A stretch of DNA of 64,000 nt, taken from NCBI RefSeq assembly GCF_000143105.1, contig NW_014040576.1, positions 599,266 through 663,265 of the forward strand, in the 5' to 3' direction. The translations under genes were made by a program, and so were the position numbers. This document shows, in pieces, positions 46,991-59,877 of this stretch. The stretch is from Grosmannia clavigera kw1407 (Eukaryota > Ascomycota > Sordariomycetes > Ophiostomatales > Ophiostomataceae). How positions within the stretch are numbered: the first letter of the stretch is position 1; every line of letters starts with the position of its first letter. The notes beneath the pieces were generated by a model. It was not told where the DNA came from, did no database searches, and worked only from the letters and a program-made list of their open reading frames with translations.

Positions 46991-49900
46991 ATGGAGAATG
47001 AGCTGTCGCAGCCGACTCAGCCAGGTTCGTTGTGCTCTCTCCTCTCCTTCGCGTGCGCAGAACGCACTGAGCTGACATCCGAACAGCTACCCAGAATGTC
47101 CTCGACCCGCGACGTCTAGGCCAGCAGAACTCGGGATTCACAGACGAGGATATCGCCGATATCGTCTGCATTCTGGTCCCGTACTCGCCAAAGACTCGCA
47201 GCGAGGCCGCACGCCTGGCCCGCCAAGGCTCGCCCTTCATCATTGGCCGTGAGGATGCTGAGAACGTCGATGTCGACTATCCCTTTGACGATTCTGCCGG
47301 AAACTTCTCCCTCACGTCGGCAGACCCAGGGTCGGGCCCGGTTTTTGTGCTGAGGCTCTCTTCCACCGTCAAGAACCCGCTGCAGGGCTTCACCTTTGGC
47401 CGCAATCCCAAGAGCTGCGACATCTGCTTTGACAGCGACTCCCTCCGCCGTCTCAGCAACATCCACTTCCGCATCTTCATCAACGAGTATGGCGTCTTGA
47501 TGCTCCAGGACCAGTCCACCAATGGCACTGCCGTCGACGAGGTCATGCTCAAGGCTCGTCGCAGCAACATGTCCAACATGCGAACCCTCAACAGCGGCAC
47601 CAAGATCTCCATCCTCCTGCAGAACAACGCCCACGACTTGGCCTTTCTCGTGCGCGTCCCTCGCCGTCATGGCGAGTACGAGACTGCCTACCAGCGGAAC
47701 TTGGCCAACTATCTCCGACACCTGTCTGAGCTGGCCGACTCCGCCGGCTCTGCTGCGACTCCGAATGCGGGTCTGCCCCCCACCATCGGTGCAGGTCAAG
47801 GTGGTCATGTCGATCTCTTTCCACGACCAGCGCATGCTTCGAACATGCCACCTCCGAGGTTCGTACCGGCCTCCACCAACGGCCTGCCCCGTGAGTGGAA
47901 CGGCTCCAACAAGTACAACCGTGTCGGCGAGATCGGGAAAGGCGCATTTGCTACCGTGCACAAGGTCACCTCCAAGTATGATGGAAAGCCATATGCTGCC
48001 AAGGAGCTTGACAAGCGCCGCTTTATCAAAAACGGCGTCTTGGACCAGAAGGTCGAGAATGAGATGAAGATCATGCGAAGTATCCAGCACGTAGGTCTCC
48101 CAGATCCCCTCACAGACTGGCTCTGGCTTCAGGCTGCTTGCTGACTTCGGTTCTGTCATTCAGCCTAGCATCGTGCGATATGTTGATCATTTCGAATTTG
48201 ACGACCGTCTCCTCATCATCGTCATGGAGTTCGTGCCGGGAGGCGACCTCGGTAGCTTCGTCCTCAACCGCGGCGCCCTGTCTGAAGATGCTGTCAGAGA
48301 CATGGCCAGACAGCTGCTCGAGGCTCTTTCCTATCTGCATCGCAAAAACATCACTCATCGGGACATAAAGCCAGATAACATCCTCATCGAGTCCGAGTCA
48401 CCCTTCACCGTCAAACTGACCGACTTCGGCCTGTCCAAGATGGTAGACAACGACCAGACCTTTCTGCGCACATTTTGCGGGACCCTCCTGTATTGCGCAC
48501 CCGAGGTGTATGCCGAGTACAGCGAATACGACGAGCATGGACACAGGAGTGACAGAAATCGACAGAATCGCCGGCCCACTGGCCAGCGGTATGACCATGC
48601 TGTCGACATATGGTCACTAGGCGGCGTGCTCTTCTACTGCCTCACACGCAGTCCTCCCTTCCCAGCTGCGAAAAGCACCAGCTATACGGCGCTTCTGCAA
48701 CGGATCATGACGATGCCCCTTGACACCAGGCCGCTGTACAACGCCAAAGTGTCAGCCGATTGTGTTGACTTTCTGTCCAGCATGTTGCAGCGCCGGCCGG
48801 AATATCGGGCCACAGTCGACTCCTTGCTGTCGCATCCTTGGCTGACTGGCACCGACATATCTGCCGATGTCCTAGAGCAGAGCGCATCACAGCTGAGCAT
48901 CCATGACAATGCAGGCCTGGCCGGCCAGGCAACCGACACCGCTCTGGGAGGACCGGAGAGCGATGACGAGATTTTCGATGACCTGCTTGGCGGCGAGAGC
49001 CAACTCCTGCATAACTTCTCTCCCGACTACGGTGATGAAGAAGAGGATGATGACGAGGACCGCCTTCAAGAAACGGTGCGTCCGAAACAACGCCTTTTTG
49101 GCGAGGTCAATGTTTCCATTATCGGCAGCTCTGGGGTCTTCTCTGAAAACAATCTCAATCTGCCCATCTCCGGTCTTGGATCGCAGGCCGACAACGAGCC
49201 GGACAGCTTCTCATCCAGACCGTACGGCAGCTTTGATCCCGACGAGACCTTTCTCACTCCGAGGCCGAAGCAGAGGCCGCAAAATATTGTCGTTGGCGGA
49301 GCAGGCAAAGATGGCAGTGACAGCAACGGCAATGTTCCTGCGTCATTGCTGTCCCGCAACCTCGAAGAAAGCCACTCGGTGGACCAGCTGAACAATCTCA
49401 CCTTTGATGTGGCATCACAGAGCCTTGGCGGTGCTGAGTCGATCCTTGGGAACCTGAACATGAAATCGTTGGCCACGTCAAACTTCAAGCACATCGTCAC
49501 CGACTTTAACAGCAGCAAAAGGAAAACTGCTCTCGACACAAGCGAGGAGCTTGAAAACACGCCCCGGCCAGACAAGCCGACGATAAAGCGCCTCAAATCC
49601 GACGCTCGTATCCAGTCCTCGGTCGACAACATGCATGGTGAAGAGGGCGAAAGTGTGTGCAGTCGTAACGGCTCCGACGACGAATATGATGAGAACGAAG
49701 ATCCAGAGTTGTACGCTGCCGTCCAGCCTATCAGCCGATCCAAGACAGGGCGCCAGATGGATCTGCCCGTGCACAAGTCAGTGTACTGGATCCCAGGCGA
49801 GCCGTCCAGTTTTCACCTCCAGTATCCGGAAATGACTCAGCTGCAGTACGATGTCTTTGAGGATGCAGCCATTACCAGAAAAGAGGAGTTTCGACCAGGT

Positions 49901-51109
49901 GGCTCGCGGCTTTGGGATCTCGCCATGAAACATTTTGCTCCAACAACGGTAGCAGCCAGAGAAGAGCTGGATCCAACATACTCTCGCTCACCCTCAGAGT
50001 TGTCCGACACCCCTGCTCCACCTGACAATGCAAATGGCGAAATGAAGGAGAACATGATATCACGAGCCCCCACGGTTTCGCCTAGCCGAGAAAGCACACC
50101 TGCCCGAGATCTGTCGCCCACTCCACAACCACAAGCGCAGTTGCAACAACATGCTCAGGTTGTCGTACCTGCCATATCCAAACATGACTCTCCCGTTGCC
50201 TGTTTTGATTCAGTACCAAAATCGGTCGTACAGAACATCGCGGTACCTGTCACAGACTCAGTGACCACCTGGGGTCGACACCCTGATAACACAAACATCT
50301 ATGTGCCCAAGACCGAGCTCAAAGTGCCAAAGTACGCCCTGAAACTTCTTCTGTGGCGCAGCAGCAGCAGAGTAGGGGCCGGTGCCGGCGAGGGTGATGG
50401 CAGAAGTCACAGTGTCGGATATGAGCCGTGGAAAGACTTGCAGCCCTGGAACCGACTGGATACAGCAACCGAGGCAGCGAGCCGGTATCACTTTTATATT
50501 TCCACCAAAGCGCGGGGCGGCATTTTCGTCAACCAGACGCCCATCAGTTCATTCGACCCCGGCCAGCCGCGAACTGCTTCGAAGCACTGGACGCGACTAT
50601 ATGACGGTGACTCGGTCGTTGTCTGGCACAACTACCTCGGTCTGGACAGCCATGGCAGTGCTGGCGGAAACGGAAACGGCAACAAGCTGCGCACGGAGCT
50701 GGTGTTCCGATGCAGCTGGGGTGGGTCGGCTGCACGGCGACCATCCTTTGTGCCTGTTGCGCTTGTCGATGAGGCAACCAGTCGACAGCTGGACGACGCG
50801 TGTCTTCGGGCAGAGCATTCCGTGTCGCAAAAGGCTGAAGAGCGTCGACGCATGCCGGCGGCCGACCGCGATCTGTGGGAACGGCAGATCCGCATAGACG
50901 AGGAGCGGCAGCGGTCGGTGATCTTTGAGCGGCGTCGTGCAGTCATCTGCACGCGTTATCAGCAGCAGCAGTTGCAGCAGAAGAAGCACCCTCAAACGGC
51001 TGTCAGCCGTCCGATGCTGCCAATATCGCTGGCCAGTGCGCCGGCGGTACTGGGCCACGGCGGCGCCGGAAGCGTGCTCGCTCAACACTCTCAGACCGGC
51101 TGTGCATGA
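46991..51109 (+). CDS. RAD53: FHA-kinase-FHA checkpoint protein kinase, RAD53/CHK2 family
   Basis: Three exons (46991-47024, 47087-48090, 48164-51109) encode about 1327 residues. An N-terminal FHA domain (about 100-180) has the phosphothreonine-binding core FGRNPKSCDI, RLSNIHFRIF and STNGTAVD. The Ser/Thr kinase domain starts near residue 289 with GEIGKGAFATVHKV, an ATP Lys in AAKELDK, catalytic HRDIKPDN (about 411) and DFGLSK (about 433). A roughly 30-residue polar insert follows APEVY. A second FHA-like domain sits near the C-terminus (TWGRHPDNTNIYVP from about 1049, FVNQTP, LYDGDSVVVWHN), giving the Rad53 layout. Such kinases act in DNA-damage and replication checkpoints downstream of ATR/ATM. 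Long acidic and Ser-rich linkers separate the domains. The start codon could lie in a further 5' exon. Confidence 0.9.
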
Positions 51110-51662
51110 TATTGAAACCTCCGAATCAGAAAGTAGTAAGAATAGTTTTTGCCAAATGTTTGTTCACTTTGTATGATTTACGGGATGGGATGGGACTACT
51201 ATTAGTAGGAAATTGGGACGAGGAAGCTTGTAGCTGTGATATACTGCAGTTTCGCAAATAGGGAAGGTTCGAAGCACGCACGCTCTAACGCTGGGATTTG
51301 GAGTTTCGGAAACGGAAGGTATCAAGCTTGGCCGTCACTTCCTCATCCTCTTCCGACGCACTGCCATCACCTCCTTGTGGTGTAGCCTTTGCTGCTGGAT
51401 TTGCGCAGACCTTTTTTCACTATATAACTGCGCGTAATGAGTCACGTTGGCATATATGATAGAGAATCTAGAGCATAGCTTTTGTATGAGAAGTGTCGTG
51501 CATCATGATAATATAAGAAGTAATGAACGGCGGGAATCTATAAAATCTCTACTCAAAAAAAGGTCGCTTCGCTGTACTTGCAAACTAAAGGAATGATTGT
51601 CTCTCGCTTCAGAGCCTTGTCACCGCATGCTGCAACGGCATATTTCCCCACTGCCGCTTCTT
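51110..51662. other. Convergent spacer with one coding-like fragment
   Basis: This spacer lies between the converging kinase and PH-domain genes. Most of it is AT-rich and 3' UTR-like, but 51285-51410 on the minus strand reads as a hydrophilic, coding-like segment, listed separately. Confidence 0.5.
51285..51410 (-). other. Orphan exon-like segment on the minus strand
   Basis: A stretch of 41 codons ending in TAG reads with a strongly protein-like composition: acidic SASEEDEEVTAKLD followed by basic FRFRNSKSQR. An in-frame stop lies nine bases before 51410, so it can only be an exon, with acceptor-like AG at 51412-51411 or 51396-51395. It lies about 250 bp downstream of the stop of the PH-domain gene on the same strand. 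It could be an alternative last exon of that gene or a remnant. I found no strong donor that joins it. Confidence 0.35.
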
Positions 51663-54600
51663 CTAAAAGGCACGACCGGGATATTGCCCGTAGGATTGGT
51701 GTCCTTGCTGAGGACTCCCGCCGCGCATGTACGGTACCTGTTGCGCGCCTTGCATAGGGCCCTGCATCGCTGGCCAAGTGCCGGGAAGAGGCTGCGCCCA
51801 GCCTGGTTCGGCCACCTGGCCATAGCTGCTTTGGTGTGAGCCCAGAGGCGGCCTTGCCTGGTATGCATTGTACATCGGCTGCTGTCCTGCATACATCTGT
51901 GCCTGTTGTACCTGTTGCTCCTGTTGCAGCTGTTGCTGTTGCTGTTGTTGCTGCAGATAGTGCTGCTGCTGCTGCATGTACTGCTGTTGTTGCTGCATCT
52001 GCTGTCGCTGGCTGATGGCATGTTGCACCGCTTGCGAGCTGACACCCTCCTTCATTTGTTTTTTCTCCCGCTCGCGGGCAGCAATAGCCGCTACAAGACC
52101 GGGACCACTGTCGCTAGGCTGAGGCCGGTGATTGCCTGCCATATTGATCAAGGGGCCACCGGTCATGCGGGCCAGATACTCCTGCTCCCGGGCGGACAGA
52201 TGTGAGCCGACATCGGGTGTGGCGGCAAGACCGAGAGCACTGTTTGCACCCTGCGAGCTGGGCCGCTGTAGCTGGGCGCCTGCCACGGAGTTGAGCATGT
52301 CGTAGCTTGAACTGGTGTGCAGTGTGGGAGATGATGTATTGTTGGCGATGATGCCGGAAACCGAGTTGGTGGACGCAACACGTTGATGGGAGTACATTGG
52401 ACTGATAGAAGCTTGGGCAGCGCGTTGCAACACGAACTGTTCCGGAGTCAAAGCACCAGCCCGACCCTCACCGCCACTACCAGTGGAGCCTCCAGCGATC
52501 GTCGCTGCAGGTTGCCAGGCAACACTCCGCCGCTTGATTGTCTCCTCTGACTCCTGCCGGCGGTGGATCGACTCCATAGATTGCAGCTTGTCGCGAGTGG
52601 GCTTCCGGGCGGGCATCGTCGTAGGGGGACTTGAAGGGCCCGAGAACGGGGTAGGCGTCATGTTGCGTTGGGAGGCCTGCGCAGCATAGTTCAAGGTCGG
52701 CCCAAAGTTGATTTCAGGAATGTCGAAGGTTTCCTCTCCAGACTCTGACGAATGGGTTTCGCCAACTGTACGCAGCACACCCGCCCGTGGTCGTTCCACC
52801 GATTCTCGAGGTTCGTTCGATCCTAGTGTGCTAGCATAGTCCGGGCTCGCCGTCGAAGAGGCATCGTCGTATCGGCTGCTTGCTTCGCTTCTCTTTGTGT
52901 TCTGGCGGAAAACGTTGCGCTGTTCCACGTTGTCCTCCTCGTTGTATCGAACCTGGTCAAGGGCAGCCTCATTAATAAGGTACGAGGGTATGCTTCCAAG
53001 ACTAGTCGCCGCCGAATGGGGTTCGGAGATATTGTCCTGCGGCTGGTAATCCAGCCCTGCCGGAACAGGCTTCCTAAGAACCCGAGGGGAGGTTTGCAGG
53101 GGCGGCAGCGCAGAGAATCCATTGGTGGGTTGCGAGAGATAATCTGTCAGAAAATCGGGGGCAGGGACGAGATTGTTCTGTGTCGGAGTCAACGGAGACT
53201 TCGCTTGATTTGTGCCAGTTGAGTCCAACGATGAGATGGGTGAACCTAACGGGTCCGTAGATGCTGACGGCTTATATGTCAACGCTGGCACCGACAGCTC
53301 GCTGCGAGAGCTGCCGCTTTCAGTGGTTTGCCTTTCCTGCCCATCGGCGTCTGCCCAGCCGTTCTGCAGAACGCCACCGGCTTTAGCAATTTGAGCAAGA
53401 GTTGTGTGGGACAGGCGGCTGTTCGCCCTCCGGAGCTCAGCCGACTGATAAATAGTAGTTGGCGGTCCCGAGGACGGCGAGTGGCTGAAGGCAGGAGGCA
53501 TGTGCACGGGCTCTGGGGTCTCCATCCGCTGGGCCATGGCATGCAGATCCTTTGCAGGGGGGGTGTCCATATCCGTTGGCAGCTCATCCTCGGAGCTAAC
53601 ACGCTCCGGCGTAGAGGAGAGGTCGCTGACAAAACCCCGAGTTGGGGGGGATGGGGACGATGAAGGGAGATACGCGGCACCAAAGGCACTGCCTATCAGC
53701 GGATTGGTCAGATTGGATCTCGGGGTGCCGTTCAGTCCATTGAGTCTGGTGTCTGAAAGGTTCCGGCCATGTCCGGCAGCAATGGCAACGGCTTGCGCCA
53801 TGGAGGATGGAAGAGGCTGGCGCTCAGACGCAGGAGGGGCCGAATCGGTTCGCACAGCTGGTCTGATAGCCGGAGCAATAGATCGTGAAGAACGGTCGGA
53901 TTCTCTGTCGCCAGTGAAGTTGACTTTCAGTCGCCCACTGACTGATCGGTCACTGCCCATGATGCTGTTTCCGCCCAACCCAAAGCTGAATCGACTGTTG
54001 CTGCGGTACGAAGCGCTGCGATGCGAAGTGCGGCGGCTGCTAAATCCGCTGCTGGATTCCTCGTCCATAGCAGCCATGTGCTGACCAGTGGCTTCCTTCA
54101 TACGCTTCCTCCACTCTCGCTCTGTCCATGTCGAGCTTCCCTCGGTGAGGAGCAGGCTAGCGACGTCCGAAGTTTCCAGGTAGCCGTATCGTCTGTGCTT
54201 GGGCAAGGCAAACATTAGAGACCGCTGGTCGAGAACGCTGGCCACAAGGCGGCCAGGACGGCCGTAGAGGCCGAAAGCATCCCAGGCAGGGAAGAGGAAG
54301 CGCAGCAGCATCTCGAAGCCGGTGACGGCCGGGTGCACTTCGGGCATGATGAAGACAAAACCCTCTGTGGTGGACGGCGGATTGGAGTGGATGGTTATGC
54401 TTCCCTCAATTTTGACAAGAGTAGAAGCATCGATCAGGGCTTTTGACTGCGGGTAAATAGCATACGCAGAATAGGCTTCGGATAGAGTGGCAATAGGCTT
54501 CGCCTTCTTCTGCTTCTTGCCGGTTTTCCTGGTGTCGTAGAATTTGATGTCTCCCCTGACCAGTGGCGTATGCGACCGGTCGTACGGAGAGCGCTTCTTT

Positions 54601-55662
54601 ATGTCCTTCTGCAGCTTCGTCACCTCCTTCTCATTGGGCGGCGAGATGACGCACCAGCACCGGCGCCAAGGTACGCCGGAACCAAAGCGGACACGCACCC
54701 ATTCTTCTGTCTTGAAACGGGACCGTTCCATGATGAGGTTGATGTTGTTGACCGCTTTGCCCTTGCCAGCGATGAGTGCACCTGTGTAAGCCTCCTGTAG
54801 AGTGGACTGCTCGAACATCGCGAGACGGATGCTAGCTGTCCATTGGATAAGGGAGTGATGTGAGTTGAAATGCAGCAAGTAGCGGTTCCGGCCAGCCGTG
54901 GACACGCTGAGGACGTTCTGGAGCGGCTGATCGCCGGCGGTCCGCGTGGGAAGTGATTCAATCTTTGCGAACAGGTCAGTTCCATGTAGTGCCGGACTAA
55001 GCACAGCAGTAACCCACATGCTGGTGCACATACCATCTTTATCGAAGCGTCAGTCAAATTGATAAACTTTGGCAGAACTTCGCCATCGTCACCAGCCGTG
55101 TCAAGCTCGGAAGCATCCCACAAAGACAATACTGTGCCGACCAGTTGTGCAAAACACTCGGTCCAGGTCCTATCCACATTTGGCCGGCCATCTAAAACGG
55201 TCAGTTTCGAGCTGCCAGTCAGAAGAAGAAGGGGAACGCACGGGTGTTCTGGTCGTCCAGCTTTAAGAAGTAGCCCTCCTGGTACAGCTTGTTGCCATGG
55301 TTGTTGAGGAATGAGAAGATAGGCTGCAATTCGGGTATGGTGTCGTTAATCTCCATCATGAACGGGCGATACGTCTGTACCATCGACAAGGGCCTTGAAC
55401 TGCTTCTCGTTCGGCGGTATGGTCTGGAGATGGGTGATCCGTCCGGGGGAGTCGTGTCGAAGCGAGAGTCAGCCGGAGCAGAGTCAGCCCGGGCAGGTGG
55501 CGAAGGAACGGGAGTCGTCGGAAACTGCTCCAGAGGCGCTGCAGCTGTATCTTGCTTTAGGCCATTTAGCGAAGAAGACGTGGCGCTGGAGACTGATCTG
55601 TCAGCCGGAGGAGATGGTGCTGATGTGAGCGAGTCCTTATGCGAACTAGACAGCTGCGACAT
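51663..55662 (-). CDS. PH-domain protein, CAF120/SKG3-like
   Basis: Three exons on the minus strand (55662-55242, 55191-55034, 54962-51663) encode about 1292 residues. A Ser/Pro-rich N-terminus is followed by a conserved stretch (FMMEINDTIPELQP, GYFLKLDD) and a pleckstrin-homology-type region with RTWTECFAQLVGTVLSLWDA and NRYLLHFNSHHSLIQW. A second conserved module follows (WVRVRFGSGVPWRRCWCVI, GDIKFYDTRK). This order matches the fungal Caf120/Skg3 family; yeast Caf120 associates with the CCR4-NOT complex. The C-terminal two thirds are low-complexity, ending in Gln-rich tracts coded by CAG/CAA repeats at about 51900-52020. The ATG at 55662 has a poor context, and a CTAAC...CGCAG sequence just upstream could mark an intron, so the true start may lie in an earlier exon. 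Confidence 0.8.
51906..52020 (-). repeat. CAG/CAA repeat coding for polyglutamine
   Basis: Imperfect CTG/TTG triplets on the plus strand encode Gln runs interrupted by Met, Tyr and His near the C-terminus of the CAF120-like protein. Runs of this sort often vary in length between strains. Confidence 0.9.
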
Positions 55663-56668
55663 AAAAGAGAGGACTATGATGACGAGGTAAGCTAGTTAGT
55701 ACAAGAAAAATGTTGCTGGTGGCGTAGACAAGCAAATAGGACATTGCTTGGTTGGATGCGACTGAATGGCGGGGAGCAATAAAAGATGATCGAAAACATG
55801 TTCCAGCTGCTGTCCTTGTAAAGCGCGCGCTTGCGTCGCTAACAGACAGGTACTCGTGCAGCTGAGCTGAAAGTATTGTTCAGTGATGCAGACTGGCCTA
55901 GACCAAGACCGCCCGCCAAGTATACAAGCGCCAAGCAAGGAAATGGCTAGCCAAGTCGGCAAATAGAGCAGGGGGGCCAAATAGTGAGCACGCTTGGGGA
56001 AGGACCAACCGCGATTTCGCCCCATTTTGAGCAGCTGCTTCTGCTAAATTTTTTTGTTTGACTTTTGTTGCGTCTTTCGACAGACGGTACTGCTCGGCCA
56101 GCGGCAGGTACCAAACAGCTTGCTGCGGGGCGTTGAAAAAAGGCGAGCCAGATGACAGGCAGAGAAGAGAGGTTGACTGGAATGTGCAAAGTTAAAGACA
56201 AGAGCTGAGCTCCAAGGGGAGTCGGGGTAGGAAACAAAAGAAAAAGGAGGCTGAGTAAAGACAAGAAGGCCAGAATCGAAATGACAAGATCGAAGGAAAA
56301 GAACCAAAGACCAGAGGTAAGAGGCAAAATGCGACGGTAAAAAAAGAAAAGAAACAGATGATATTAGGGCCGCGCTGAAACGGATAGCTGTGCAAGTCGG
56401 TTTGGAGAATGTTTCTACGAGCAGACAGACGCTGCTCTCTTTGTTCGCACGGATCCGCCTGATTAATACCGTTCTGATGGTATGCCGTATCGAGCCGGAT
56501 GCATGTAACCACCGGACGTGTTATTGGAAAATTGCCCCTCCGGCTGGCGCTTTCGTCTCTTTGTCCTTCTTGATCGACCGGAGGCGTGCGCTGCGGGCAG
56601 GCTTCGTCCGTTTAGGTATTATGGCAAAGCCATGGGTTGTATGCGAGAAGAATGGGGGGCAGAAAAGA

Positions 56669-56700
56669 AACAAACGGAACAAACGGAACAAACGGAACAA
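56669..56700. repeat. Tandem AACAAACGG repeat
   Basis: Three exact copies of the 9-bp unit AACAAACGG plus a partial fourth. It is non-coding. Confidence 0.9.
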
Positions 56701-57779
56701 AAGAAAAAAGTATGCGCTGGCGCTGGAAAGAGGAAGTAACTGGCCGCAAACGTTGTCCTGTCCAGATTTTTTTGGTTTGCCTGTTGACGGGTAGGTCGGA
56801 AACCGGCCTTTTCTTTTTTTGGCAGTCCCCTGACAGCTTATGAACGTTTGGTGGTTGCACTCTCTTTCGGTATTTTATGGAGCACCAGACCCGGCGATGC
56901 CGCGAGTTTGCCGCACGAGGAGATCCGACAGGCTGACAGGGTGGATGAATGGCAACCTCATTAACGCCTCTGCCTGCGCGGTAATATGGAGAGGAGCTCT
57001 TCTTGCCGGCTCCTAATCGTCAATGCCGGACCACGGCGGATATAGACAGGATACTATTCAAAGGCGCCTGGGCTGCTGCTTGGTCGGCGTCAAAGGTTGG
57101 CTGGCAGTGAGAACAGCTGAGAGCTGCGTTTCCTCCGCGAGGGTGCGTCGTACTCGTAAAAGCCTCCTCACCGTGACGTCGTTCATGCGTTCTGGGAACG
57201 GTTGGCGTCCGGTCTTTGATGGAGATTGGCTGGCAGGCAGCGGATAAGATAGGGTCCACGGTGTGGAGATTTTTCGATGAGGCAGATTGTCCTCGTAATA
57301 GGAGAGACGAGCAAAAGGTGCAACGAGCCGGGCGAGAAGGCGGCAATAGGGCATACTATGTACTCCGCAGACCCAGCACGGCTCAGCTAACCAATATATA
57401 CGGAGAGCGATGAGATACGAGGAGCCTCAGCGGCCCGAGACAGAAGTTCAGGTAGGCTGGAAAGAGCAGCGGTTCCAAGGCGGTGGATGTCGTGGTGAGG
57501 GACCGCTCGCTCGTATTGGCAAGTAGCTTCCCCGAAGAAACCCACTCAAGATTCTTCCCACTAACACGACCAGCCACACGTTGCCGTCTTGTTCTACTTG
57601 GCCGGCTTCTTATACCGCAAAAGGGAAGAGGCGGTGGCTATTCGGTGGTAGCCTCTCTCCATTCTGTGCTATAAAATTTATGCGTTGCGCAGAGGCTCGC
57701 TGGGCACAAGCGACAAAAAGAAATACAAATGGCGGTGCAGCTACTACGGAGTATGTAGTTAGCTATTCGGCGTGTGGAG

Positions 57780-57796
57780 CCCCCCTGTACGGGGGG
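57780..57796. other. C-run/G-run inverted repeat
   Basis: Six C and six G residues flank TGTAC, giving a potential short hairpin with a pure G:C stem. A role as terminator or regulator is not shown. Confidence 0.4.
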
Positions 57797-59553
57797 TAAC
57801 CACAGTACCAACGAAAGATCATGCATGCGACGTATTCTCCGTATGTATTACTCATACGACGACAAATCGGCCAGTAAAATGCTTTCTCTGTCTGCCAAGC
57901 GGCCCTGACGACAGCCAAGATACCAAGACTGTTCAGCCAAGCGCTTCACGCGTGCACTTACGTGTCTGTTTCTTACAAGTACAGGTGATGGGGCCTGCTC
58001 TGGGCAGAGCTGCCCACGTCGTACGTAGCATCGTACTCGTAGTCGCTGTGTCCCTCAACGTGAGCTACTGTAATGGCTCCACTCACATTGCTCAAAGCCC
58101 ACGACAACCGACACGTATACCTGGGTCTATCTGCGCTTCTTGGCCCGGAGCTACCTCCTTGGCCGACGTTGACGGGATTAATTAGATGCTGGTGTTGGTC
58201 CTGGTCTTAGGCTGTGCGGCGTCTTGAGCCGCAAGGGCCGCTACTACATGGCAATGTACAATTGCGACGTACATATTGGTATGGAGTGGTATTGCGTCGG
58301 CAAAATCTGGCAGATACGAACAGGCTCGTACTCGTAAGATACGCGTACGGAGTAGTCTACAATTTACCCCATGTTCCTACCATCCTAATATTTCGCGCTG
58401 CTGTTAGCCTTTCTTTAGCAATCACATAAATTGCTGCCATTCCCCTTTCGACAACAGCTTAGAATGAGAACGGCAACGGCCATACCCATCGCGAGCGGAA
58501 CATTACTTGTATGGAGTTCGGGAACTTGCTCACAGAATGGTTCTTTCTTACTCCGCAACTATACCTTTTTCTGCGCGCAAGCAATGTAAAATCTGCTCCG
58601 CCTGATGCCGAACGTCCGGCGGCCTCCTCTCGTGAACAGCGGCACAGGCGAGACACGCACAGGCACGGAAGCATGCTCTGTAACTCCCGACTTTTGCAGC
58701 GACGGACGAGAGCGAGCACCGTCGTGCAAATGGTCCAATATCAACGCTTCCCCTCCCCTCCCCTCGGAGGCCTTGGTCACACACCAGCGGCTTCACCCGC
58801 CAAATGCCTAATAATAAGCCCGGTTCGTATCCAGCAATAGTTAGGGTAGCAGTCCATCTTACTCTGTCCGACGGCCGTCTGACCAGAATCGAGCAACAAT
58901 ACGAAGAATACTCATACGTATACGACGCATGTATGTACTCGTACCTGCGTATACGGAGTACGGATAAAGAAAGGCGCAGTTCCCCCACCACCTGTTTTTC
59001 TTCAATTGTCGGAAGGGTATTTCTGATTGGTTGCTAGCTGCAACTCTGGTACCAATGCTGATCTGCGGGTGCCAATCACCTGTTTTCAGCAGGACAGGGG
59101 AATACGGCCACGAAGAGGCCCCCAGCTTGCCCAGCCTTCTTTCGCACCACCAAATTCGGTGACGCGTCAGGCAGAGACGTTAGCGCATCGTCGCTGTCTC
59201 ATCTTCCTCCCACCAAAACTGTGTTTCTGCTTTGTCAAACGTACGACTGCCTGAATGTCGTCCAGCACGTACGGATTGTCATGTCTGGGCTTACCGATCT
59301 GTTGTTCCAGATCAGTTGACAGGCCACCGATCTGGGCTTTTGTCCTATGGCTTTGTTGCCGGAGGCAAAACCGCCAAGACTGCCAAGAACGGTCTAAAAA
59401 TATTACATCATCATGCAGCTTCCACCACAATGGACAACAGCGTATCAATCCCGCTTCTACGATAGTCGCCCACAAACGCGATAAGCGATAGCACGTCTCG
59501 CGCCGTGTCAGCCACTTAAAATCTGATTATTATTAGTGGTTTTCCTAACAGTT

Positions 59554-59575
59554 TACGGAGTACGGAGTACGGAGT
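59554..59575. repeat. Triple tandem TACGGAG motif
   Basis: Three direct copies with an exact 7-bp period, the longest array of this motif in the window. Confidence 0.85.
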
Positions 59576-59861
59576 CTCCCATCTTCTCACTTGCTTTTCT
59601 GTCCTTCACCCGAGACTCCGGCCACGGGGAGCACAGGCCCTTTAAGCCCGTGCTGGTATGTAAGATACATAGTAAGCTACAATATGCACAGCTCTCCGCT
59701 AATAGGTCGTGGGCTGGTTACTTTCTACGACGTAAGCGTGTTATCTCGACCTTTTTCCACATCGCATATGCGACCGCTAGCCCGTAGCCGGCGTAGCACG
59801 GTCTCCTCTGCTCGGGCCCATCGCCAGATTATTGCTAATTTACACGATAATAGCACATATG

Positions 59862-59877
59862 TACTCCGTACTCCGTA
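59862..59877. repeat. Tandem TACTCCG motif (reverse orientation)
   Basis: Two overlapping copies of the reverse complement form, TACTCCGTACTCCGTA, with the same 7-bp period as the forward arrays. Confidence 0.85.
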
